Assembly: GCA_036227345.1 (NCBI GenBank)
Contig: CP109468.1
Location: 744,001 to 808,000, forward strand
Origin: Streptomyces sp. NBC_01463
GTDB lineage: Bacteria; Actinomycetota; Actinomycetes; Streptomycetales; Streptomycetaceae
Reading direction: 5' to 3'
Length of the DNA: 64,000 nucleotides
How positions within the stretch are numbered: position 1 is the stretch's first letter; the number at the start of each line of letters is the position of its first letter. The notes beneath the pieces were generated by a model that was not told where the DNA came from, did not search any database, and was given only the letters and a program-made list of their open reading frames with translations. Positions 9,497 to 16,287 of this stretch are shown here, piece after piece. Both the position numbers and the translations under genes were made by a program.

Positions 9497-9509
9497 GGGG
9501 GACTCCTCG

Positions 9510-9568
9510 GTGGTCGCAAAGAGTGGTCGCAGAGCGTGGACGCGGAAAGTGGTCGCGGAGAGCGGTCG
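9510..9568. repeat. 13-bp tandem repeat, about 4.5 copies, in the gap between two phosphonate-operon genes
   Basis: Units GTGGTCGCAAAGA, GTGGTCGCAGAGC, GTGGACGCGGAAA and GTGGTCGCGGAGA, then a partial GCGGTCGTC. The array fills the gap from the alcohol dehydrogenase stop to 13 bp before the aldehyde dehydrogenase start codon. It may be a slippage array or an intercistronic RNA element. Confidence 0.75.
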
Positions 9569-10669
9569 TCAGTTCATGTGCACGGCGATACGGGGCGCGG
9601 CCCCCGATCGCGCGGCCGCGACGGCGGCGTCGATGTCCCGCAGGGCGTACGGCTCCGGCACCAGGTCCGCGAACAGGTTCCGGTGCGGCGTGCGTACGAG
9701 GAAGGCGACGGCCTCGGCCAGGTCCTCGACGGTGTAGTTGTGGCTGCCGACGACACGCGTGAGGTTACGCACGACGGCGTCGGGTGCGAAGGTCACATCG
9801 GGGCCGGGTGACACCGAGCCGACCAGGGCCACGCACCCGTCGAGTCCCACGACGCGCAGTGCCGACTCGACCGCGCCGCTGTTGCCGGAGAGTTCCAGGA
9901 CCACATCGGCGCCGAGGTCCTTCGCCGCCTCCTCCAGCGCGCCGGGCGGACAGGCCACCGTGGCGCCGAACCTCAGCGCGAGGTCACGGCGGGCGGGATC
10001 CACGTCGCAGGCGATGACGTGTTCGGCGCCGAGGTCTCGCGCGTACGACACGGCGGTGAGTCCGAGCATGCCGCAGCCGGTCACCACCACGGTGTCCCCC
10101 GGCGCGAGACCCGCACGCCGTGCGGCGCACGCGACCGTGGCGGTCGCGCAGTTGGCCGGCGCCGCCACCGAGGACGGGAGCGAGTCGGGGACGGTCACGA
10201 ACCCCGTGCCCGCGACGAGGTGGCAGTGGGTGGCGAGCCCGCCGTTGAGCCGCCACCGGTCCGTCATGGCCTCGTGCCCGTACTTGCGGACGCTCTCGCA
10301 CTTCTGCGGTACTCCGCGCAGGCAGCGCCGGCAGCGGCCGCACGATGTGCCGATGGTCCAGGTGATGCGCTGTCCGGGAACCACGGGCCGTCCGTCGGAT
10401 GCGACCGGGGTGCCGCCGACGGCCTCCACCACGCCGACCGCCTCATGGCCCAGCACGGTGGGCAACGGGGTGGGCCGGTCACCCGCGATGGTGTGCAGAT
10501 CGCTGCCGCAGAGCGTGGCGAGTTCCACCCGCACCAGCACTTCACCGGCCGCGAGCCTCGGCATCGGCTGGCTCTCCACGGTGAATCCGCTGCCCGGCCC
10601 CCTCCACACGGACGCTGTCGCGCCTGTGCGCTCACGGACTCCGGTCGGGCCGCTGCTGAGTTCGGTCAT
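9569..10669 (-). CDS. Zinc-dependent alcohol dehydrogenase of the phosphonate-catabolism-associated type
   Basis: 366 residues, medium-chain dehydrogenase/reductase. Catalytic zinc motif LCGSDLH and GHEAVGVVE; structural zinc site with four closely spaced cysteines in CGRCRRC...QKC; Rossmann motif GCGMLG. It matches, from memory, the TIGR family named for a putative phosphonate-catabolism-associated alcohol dehydrogenase. It starts 12 bp after the transporter stop and is followed by an aldehyde dehydrogenase. A reasonable role is oxidation of 2-hydroxyethylphosphonate, or a related phosphonate alcohol, to phosphonoacetaldehyde. Family is sure, substrate inferred. The GGCGGA ribosome site is weak, fitting coupling to the upstream gene. 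Confidence 0.82.
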   Translation of the reverse strand: MTELSSGPTGVRERTGATASVWRGPGSGFTVESQPMPRLAAGEVLVRVELATLCGSDLHTIAGDRPTPLPTVLGHEAVGVVEAVGGTPVASDGRPVVPGQRITWTIGTSCGRCRRCLRGVPQKCESVRKYGHEAMTDRWRLNGGLATHCHLVAGTGFVTVPDSLPSSVAAPANCATATVACAARRAGLAPGDTVVVTGCGMLGLTAVSYARDLGAEHVIACDVDPARRDLALRFGATVACPPGALEEAAKDLGADVVLELSGNSGAVESALRVVGLDGCVALVGSVSPGPDVTFAPDAVVRNLTRVVGSHNYTVEDLAEAVAFLVRTPHRNLFADLVPEPYALRDIDAAVAAARSGAAPRIAVHMN

Positions 10670-10681
10670 GTTTCTGTCCGC

Positions 10682-11995
10682 CTAACGTCGGATCGTGAGG
10701 GCGACCAGGGCGCTGCACCCGCAGGCCGCGGCCACGATGGGGAAGATGAGGCTGGTGTTGCCGGTGCTGTCCATCAGGGCGCCGACCATGGGTTCGGCGG
10801 CCCCCGCGAAGACGTAGGCGAAGCAATTGACCACCCCCGTCGCCGTGCCGGCCATCCGCCTGCCCGCGATGTCGGGGCACAGCGCCCAGAAGGACGACTG
10901 GGGGCCGTAGACGAAGAATCCGGTGAGGAAGAGGACGATGATCCCGGTCGTCACGTTTAGGGGCGCCACGTACATCGTGAGTGCCATCAGCGCGCCCAGA
11001 ACCATGAATAGGATGATGGGTCGGTCACGCCGGGACCCGAACAGCCGGTCCGATATCTGGCCGTTGACGAGGGCGCCCGCAGCCATGCCCACCGGAAGGG
11101 CGACCGAGATCCACAGAGGGCTGATGCTGCTGCCCCCGTCCTCCCAGTTGTCGCCGAGGAAGTAAACGGGGACCCAGATCAACAGACCGTAGCGGGCCAT
11201 GTTCTGGAAGCCGATGGCGATGCCGGTCGACCAGATCCTCGGGTTGCGCAGCACGGCCGCGTACCGCTGGAAGGACGTCTCACCGGCCGATGCGCCGGCT
11301 TCCTGCGCGGCCTCGTCCGCCTCGATGGCGTCGGCCGACCCGGCCGGCGGGGTGACACCGGCCTGCGCGGGACTGTCCCTGGCGACCAGGTAGAAGGTGA
11401 TGCCGCCCACCAGCATCAGCAGCACCGGCACCCGGAAGATCCACTGCCAGTCGAGGTCGAGCGTGTCCACGACGATCGTGGAGGTGACGAAGGCCAGGAC
11501 GGACGCCATGCCGGCGGCGAAGGTGTAGAAGCCGAAGCTCTTGCCGCGCTCGTGCGGGGCCCACCAGTTGGAGATGACCCGCCCGCCGGAGGGCCAGCCG
11601 AGCGACTGCGCGAAGCCGTTCGCGCCCCACAGGACGCCCAGGGACTTCACCCCGACGGAGAAGCTGGTGCCCCAGTTGAGGACCGTGGACAGGACCGCGC
11701 CGGCCGCCATCATGCGCCGGCCGCCCCACTTGTCGGCCAGATTGCCGTTGATCATCTGTCCGGCGGCGTAGGACCAGAGCAGGATGCCGCTGATGGCACC
11801 CAGCGTGGCCTTGCTCAGGCCGAGGTCCTCCTCGATGCCGGGGATGGCGAATCCGAAGGTCTGCCTGCCGGTGTAGAAGAAGAAGTAGCAGAACATGGCC
11901 GACAGCAGCATGCGCCACTTGAGCCGGGTGTACGCGTGCTCCTTCAGGGGTTCGGGAGTGCGGCTCCCGGCCATCACGTTCTCGGCGTTCGACAT
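10682..11995 (-). CDS. MFS transporter of the organophosphate:phosphate antiporter (OPA, GlpT/UhpT-like) type
   Basis: 437 residues from ATG 11995 (MSNAENVMAG); an in-frame extension to 12142 has no hydrophobic content. Twelve membrane segments. Typical OPA features are RQTFGFAIPGIEEDLGLSK after TM1, a GGRRMM loop between TM2 and TM3, and FGFYTFAAGMASVL. OPA carriers exchange sugar phosphates, glycerol phosphate or, in phn clusters, phosphonates for phosphate. Being in the same run as phosphonoacetate hydrolase, it probably imports a phosphonate or phosphate ester and exports phosphate. It is not redundant with the adjacent ABC system if each takes a different substrate. Confidence 0.82.
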   Translation of the reverse strand: MSNAENVMAGSRTPEPLKEHAYTRLKWRMLLSAMFCYFFFYTGRQTFGFAIPGIEEDLGLSKATLGAISGILLWSYAAGQMINGNLADKWGGRRMMAAGAVLSTVLNWGTSFSVGVKSLGVLWGANGFAQSLGWPSGGRVISNWWAPHERGKSFGFYTFAAGMASVLAFVTSTIVVDTLDLDWQWIFRVPVLLMLVGGITFYLVARDSPAQAGVTPPAGSADAIEADEAAQEAGASAGETSFQRYAAVLRNPRIWSTGIAIGFQNMARYGLLIWVPVYFLGDNWEDGGSSISPLWISVALPVGMAAGALVNGQISDRLFGSRRDRPIILFMVLGALMALTMYVAPLNVTTGIIVLFLTGFFVYGPQSSFWALCPDIAGRRMAGTATGVVNCFAYVFAGAAEPMVGALMDSTGNTSLIFPIVAAACGCSALVALTIRR

Positions 11996-12141
11996 GGTTT
12001 CCCAACCGATCCGGGGAAGGTGCCGTGTGTCCGGCCGCGGGGAAGGGGCCGGTGTGTGAGGCGGTGGTGGCCGCCGGGGCGTGGCCGGCCTCGCGGGGCA
12101 GCTCCGGAGCGGCCGGATTCCCCCGAGGCGACCACGTCTCA

Positions 12142-13494
12142 TCAGGTGGTCCGGGCGGACGCGCTCTCCTGCTCGGCGACCAGCGTGGTGGCGACCCAGA
12201 GGGCGTCGTAGTTGTGGATGCGGGCGGGAGCGCCGAACGGTTTGTCCAGCAGCTCCGGCCGCGCCGGCCGACGGTTGATCAGGAACGGGATCTGCAGCTC
12301 GCCCAGGGCTCCGTGCGAGCGCAGCGGCGCGTCGAGCCCGCTGAGGTCGTGCCAGGCGGCGAACCGGCCGAGCGCGGTGCCGGCCTCCGCGAGGACCACG
12401 ATGTCGCCGATGCGGTCGGCGGGCAGGGCGTAGCGCGCGGCGGCCTCCTCACGGCCGTGCACCTCCTGCACTCCCCCGATGGCCCGCAGCGCTTCGACGG
12501 TGGCGGCCCGGTCGGCTCCCGGCGGCAGGTACACGCTCGCGAAGGAGCCGAGTGCGCCGTGGTGCACCGTGTAGGGGTCGGTGATCGGGAGGATGACCCG
12601 CAGGCCCTCCGCCTCGGCGTCCTCGGCGATTCCGAGGATCCTGCGGACCTCCTCCTCGACGCAGATCACCCGGGCCGCGCCGGTGTCGTCCGTCTTGGCG
12701 CTCATGCCGTGATCGGCCGTCAGGACGACGGTCGCGCCGAGTCCGGCCAGCCGGCCGGCGTAGTGGTCGATCTTCTCGTACAGGTCGTTGGCCGCTTCGG
12801 TGCCGGGCGCGTGCTTGTGCTGGATGTAGTCCGTCAGCGACAGGTACATCAGGTCGGCGCCGCGGGTCTCCAGGATCCTGACGCCAGCGGCGAGGGCGAA
12901 CTCGCTGAGGTCCGCGGAGTAGACACTCGGCAATGGCCTTCCGACGAACTCCAGTACGTCGCCGATGCCGTTGTCCTCGACGGTGGCGCGGTCGGCCTTC
13001 TCCGCCGAGAAGCAGATGCCGCGCCGGGACGGTGCGACGAACTCGCCGGAACCGTCGAGCGAGGGCCCCTCCTCGACGAGTCCGGCGCCGAGCAGCCTGC
13101 GGAGCTTGTCCTTGGCGGTCACGACGACCACGTCGAGGCCGGCCTCGTTCGCCGCACCGAAGACGGTGGGGACGCGCAGGAACCGCTTGTCGTTCATCAG
13201 CACCTCCTCACCGAGCTCGGTGTCGAAGAGGTAGTTGCCGCTGATCCCGTGCACGGCCGGCGGGCGGCCGGTGGCGATGGACACGTTGTTCGGATTGGTC
13301 AGGGCCGGCATCGCGCAGTGGGCGGGCCAGGACGTGCCCTCTCCCTCCAGCACCTTGCTGAGCCAGGGCATGCGCCCGGCCGCCATCGCCTCGATGTGGT
13401 AGTCGGGCTCACTGCCGTCGATGCAGATGACCACCACCGGCCCGCGGGGCATCGAGTAGGTCCTGCCGTTGACACTGAACGTCCCTGAGGTCAC
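12142..13494 (-). CDS. phnA: Phosphonoacetate hydrolase
   Basis: 450 residues from GTG 13494, chosen because GGGAG lies 6 bases upstream and the conserved N-terminus begins just after it; the open frame extends to 13575. PhnA cleaves the C-P bond of phosphonoacetate to acetate and phosphate using two zinc ions. Alkaline-phosphatase-fold signatures are VVICIDGSEPDY, the nucleophile region ALTNPNNVSIATGRPPAVHG, SLTDYIQHKHAPG and VLTADHGM. PAVHGISGNYLFDTELGEEVLMND is very like Pseudomonas PhnA. It lacks a signal peptide, so it acts in the cytoplasm after uptake by PhnCDE or the OPA carrier. It is part of the minus-strand phosphonate run. Confidence 0.92.
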   Translation of the reverse strand: MTSGTFSVNGRTYSMPRGPVVVICIDGSEPDYHIEAMAAGRMPWLSKVLEGEGTSWPAHCAMPALTNPNNVSIATGRPPAVHGISGNYLFDTELGEEVLMNDKRFLRVPTVFGAANEAGLDVVVVTAKDKLRRLLGAGLVEEGPSLDGSGEFVAPSRRGICFSAEKADRATVEDNGIGDVLEFVGRPLPSVYSADLSEFALAAGVRILETRGADLMYLSLTDYIQHKHAPGTEAANDLYEKIDHYAGRLAGLGATVVLTADHGMSAKTDDTGAARVICVEEEVRRILGIAEDAEAEGLRVILPITDPYTVHHGALGSFASVYLPPGADRAATVEALRAIGGVQEVHGREEAAARYALPADRIGDIVVLAEAGTALGRFAAWHDLSGLDAPLRSHGALGELQIPFLINRRPARPELLDKPFGAPARIHNYDALWVATTLVAEQESASARTT

Positions 13495-13639
13495 GAGGGG
13501 CTCCCTGCTGGATGTGACGTGGCCGAAATCCTGCTGCCCCATGAGCGTGCTGGCAGGAGCGGCCACGAGGAACACGTCTTTCGGCTATCGCCCCCATAGC
13601 CCGGACCCACGGCCCGCCCGGCATCGATGCCGCACACGG

Positions 13640-14458
13640 TCAGGCCAGGCGCTGCCGGACCCATGCCGACAGCCGGTCCACGGCGACGATCAGGACGAGC
13701 ACGACCAGGATGTGCGTCAGCATCTCGTCGAACTGGAACAGCTTGATGGACTGGTTGATCAGGAAGCCGATGCCTCCCGCGCCGACGAGTCCCAGCACCA
13801 GCGAGGCACGCACGTTGACGTCCAGCCGGTACAGCAGCAGTCCGATGAGCTGGGGTGTCACGGTCGGCAGCAGGGCGTGCGCCGCGATCTGGATCCTGCC
13901 CGCCCCCGCCGAGCGCAGGGCCTGCACCGGGCCGGGGTCGGCGTCCTCCAGCGCCTCCGCCCACAGCTTCCCCATCACACCGACGTTGTGGAGGAGCAGC
14001 GCGAGCACGCCGGGGAAGGGACCGAGTCCGACAGCGGTGACGAAGATCAGGGCGAAGACGACGTCGGGTACGGCGCGCAGGAACGACAGCAGTGAGCGCG
14101 CCGCCTGGTAGACCGTCGTCGACGGGGCGGTGCCGCGTGCCGCGAGCAGTGCCAGGAGCAGCGAGAACGGCACGGACAACGTCGTGCCGAGCAACCCGAT
14201 CCACAGGGTGACCAGAGCACCGTCGAGACTGGGCCCCAGGACGGCCCAGCTCAGATCGGGCGGGATCGCGTCGCCCAGGAAGTCCACGATGCCGCCCCAG
14301 CCCTCGGCCAGTGCGCCGAAGGACATGTCGGTGGTGTTCCACGCGACGACATGGGCGGTGACGACCGCGGCGGTGACCACGGCTCCCACGGCCGCGGTCC
14401 GGGGCCGGGCCGGCTTCGGGGGGACGGGCAGCGTTCGTACCCCGTTGAGGTCGGTCAT
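13640..14458 (-). CDS. phnE: Phosphonate ABC transporter permease
   Basis: 272 residues from ATG 14458 (MTDLNGVRTL). The ATG overlaps the TGA of phnC as ATGA, so the two are coupled. About six membrane segments are seen, with the binding-protein-dependent permease EAA-like loop (KLWAEALEDADPGPVQALRSAGA) contacting the ATPase. The C-terminal part GLVGAGGIGFLINQSI matches PhnE permeases. A long in-frame extension upstream inside phnC is an artefact of high GC. PhnE forms the channel for phosphonates delivered by PhnD. Confidence 0.88.
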   Translation of the reverse strand: MTDLNGVRTLPVPPKPARPRTAAVGAVVTAAVVTAHVVAWNTTDMSFGALAEGWGGIVDFLGDAIPPDLSWAVLGPSLDGALVTLWIGLLGTTLSVPFSLLLALLAARGTAPSTTVYQAARSLLSFLRAVPDVVFALIFVTAVGLGPFPGVLALLLHNVGVMGKLWAEALEDADPGPVQALRSAGAGRIQIAAHALLPTVTPQLIGLLLYRLDVNVRASLVLGLVGAGGIGFLINQSIKLFQFDEMLTHILVVLVLIVAVDRLSAWVRQRLA

Positions 14459-15168
14459 GAAACGGCCTCCACGACCGCGGCCCGGTAGAGGGCGTCGACG
14501 TTCTGGCCGGGTGGCCCGTTGAGGATCACCCGGCCGTTTCGCAGGCCGACCATGCGGTCGGCGTGGCGGGCGGCGAGCGAGGGCTGGTGCAGGACGGCGA
14601 GTACGGCCAGGCCCGCGTCGTGGGCGAGTTCGGCCAGCAGCGCGAGTACCTGCTCGGACGCGGCCGGGTCCAGTGCGGACACCGGTTCGTCGGCCAGCAG
14701 GACGCGGGGGCGCTGGCACAGGGCACGGGCCACGGCGACGCGCTGCTGCTGGCCGCCGGAGAGGCGGCCCGCGCGGTCGTGCGCCCGGTCGGCGAGACCC
14801 ACCCGGTCCAGGCAGGCCATCGCCTCCTCCCGCAGCGCGCGCGGGAACAGCGCGGGAACGAGCGAGTGCCGCAGCGGGAGCCGGCCCAGGGCGCCGGCGC
14901 ACACGTTCTCCAGTACGGTCCGCCGGCGCACGAGGTGGATATGCTGGAAGACCACGGCGGTGTCCAGCGGCGCGGACGGCTTCCCGTCGATGCTCACGGT
15001 CCCCGCCGTCATGGGTTCCAGCCCGGCAGCGGCTCGTAGCAGGGTCGACTTGCCGGAGCCGTTGGCCCCGAGTACGGCGAGCAGCTCGCCCCGGGCGACG
15101 TCGACGTCCACCCCGTGCAGCACCTGCCGCTCCCCGTACCGCACGGTGATCCCGGACAGGGCGAGCAT
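14455..15168 (-). CDS. phnC: Phosphonate ABC transporter ATP-binding protein
   Basis: 237 residues from ATG 15168, which shares a base with the phnD stop (TGATG). Walker A LGANGSGKST, Q-loop FQH, signature LSGGQQQR, Walker B VLLADEP and switch His (LHQ) are all intact. Length and motif spacing fit PhnC. It powers uptake through PhnE. Translational overlap on both sides (phnD before, phnE after) shows one transcriptional unit. Confidence 0.9.
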   Translation of the reverse strand: MLALSGITVRYGERQVLHGVDVDVARGELLAVLGANGSGKSTLLRAAAGLEPMTAGTVSIDGKPSAPLDTAVVFQHIHLVRRRTVLENVCAGALGRLPLRHSLVPALFPRALREEAMACLDRVGLADRAHDRAGRLSGGQQQRVAVARALCQRPRVLLADEPVSALDPAASEQVLALLAELAHDAGLAVLAVLHQPSLAARHADRMVGLRNGRVILNGPPGQNVDALYRAAVVEAVS

Positions 15169-16076
15169 CAGACGTCCTTCTCGGTCAGGTTCAGGGCGGC
15201 GGCCAGGTCGAACAGCGGCTGGTACGTGGACTTGTCCACGGCGATCAGCGGCGCCGGCGGGTCGACGTCGAGGAGGGCGCCGATCCTGCCGACCTTGTCC
15301 GGCGGCAGCTTCAGCAGGGCGTCGGTGACGGCCTTCTTGAACTCGGCGTCCAGGTTGCCGCGGACGGTGATCGGGTCGTTCGGGATCGGGTCGGAGCCCC
15401 ACACCTTCCGGAACCCGGACGGCTCGAACGTGCCGGCGGCGGTGGCGCTCGCCAGCTGCTGGGAGTTGATCTCGGCGGCGTCGACCGTGCCCTTGGCGAG
15501 GGCCAGCAGCGCTTCCGGGTGGCCTCCGGCGTAGTTGACCTTGACGTCGTCCTTCTTCAGGCCCGCGTCGAGCATGGCCTGGCGCGGCAGGGCGTCACCC
15601 GACGTCGATCCGACGGAGGCCAGTGCGAGGGAGTGGCCCTTGAGATCCGCGACCGACTTGACGGCGGAGTCCTTCGGGACCCAGATGCCGGCGGTGTAGC
15701 TGGACACCTTTCCCTTGCCGTCACCGAACGAGGCGACTGCCTCCGCCTTGGCACGTCCGCTGGCGAAGACGTAGCCGAGAGGACCGAACATGGCGATGTC
15801 GAGCTTGCCGTTCTCCATGGCGAGGACCTCGGCCGAGTAGTCCTCGGTGATCGTCAGCTCCACCTCGCAGTCGAGGCTTTCACCGAGGGCGTCGGCGAGG
15901 ACCTTGGCGGCCGGGGTGAGCTTGGCGGGGTCCTCGAAGGGCTCCACACCGAAGCGGATCTTTCCGCCGGGGCAGGTGGCGGACTCGGCGGCGTCCGAAC
16001 TGCCGCCGCAGGCGGTCAGGGACAGCGCGGCGACCACGGCGAGCGAGGTGGCGAGGATGACAGGGCGGACGGACAC
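15168..16076 (-). CDS. phnD: Phosphonate ABC transporter substrate-binding lipoprotein
   Basis: 302 residues from GTG 16076, which has GGAG 6 bases upstream; the open frame runs to 16196 but that part has no signal-like sequence. The signal peptide ends in a lipobox (LSLTACGG), so it is anchored to the outer face of the membrane. The PhnD family core is clear: RFGVEPFEDPAKLTPAAKVL, DIAMFGPLGYVFASG, LASVGSTSGDALPRQAM and a C-terminal helix. It captures phosphonates or phosphate esters (substrate range unknown) and starts the phn operon; a GntR-type operator lies 120 bp upstream. Confidence 0.9.
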   Translation of the reverse strand: MSVRPVILATSLAVVAALSLTACGGSSDAAESATCPGGKIRFGVEPFEDPAKLTPAAKVLADALGESLDCEVELTITEDYSAEVLAMENGKLDIAMFGPLGYVFASGRAKAEAVASFGDGKGKVSSYTAGIWVPKDSAVKSVADLKGHSLALASVGSTSGDALPRQAMLDAGLKKDDVKVNYAGGHPEALLALAKGTVDAAEINSQQLASATAAGTFEPSGFRKVWGSDPIPNDPITVRGNLDAEFKKAVTDALLKLPPDKVGRIGALLDVDPPAPLIAVDKSTYQPLFDLAAALNLTEKDV

Positions 16077-16195
16077 GGTGAACTCCGGGTTCGAGGACAG
16101 CACGGGGGAAGGAAACGGGAGGTGCGCGGGGTGGGGGGAGTCGCTCGCCGGGGCGGCTGTGGCCAACGTTTCAGGCACAGCCACCCCGGTCAACA

Positions 16196-16209
16196 CTTGT
16201 ATCGACAGG
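16196..16209. promoter_or_regulatory. Candidate GntR/PhnF-type operator upstream of phnD
   Basis: CTTGTATCGACAGG: near-palindrome CTTGT-ATCG-ACAGG, one mismatch. It shares the 12-mer CTTGTATCGACA with the site upstream of the phoD-like gene and lies at almost the same distance from its start (120 versus 125 bp). The GTATCGAC core resembles HutC/PhnF-class operators. Confidence 0.65.
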
Positions 16210-16245
16210 TTGCCAACTGTTCATCTGTGAGTCGGCAGTGAGTCG

Positions 16246-16270
16246 CCCGGCCTCGCGGCCGAGGGCCGGG
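16246..16270 (-). terminator. Hairpin downstream of the phoD-like gene
   Basis: CCCGGCC and GGCCGGG arms around an 11-base loop, 18 bp past the minus-strand phoD-like stop and upstream of phnD. No U-run. Probably separates the two minus-strand units. Confidence 0.45.
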
Positions 16271-16287
16271 AGGGACGGGGCCTCGGC

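Noticed and set aside
14459..14902. Long N-terminal extension of phnE into phnC
   Set aside because: It is Arg/Pro-rich shadow sequence of phnC; the ATG overlapping the phnC stop gives the normal PhnE length.
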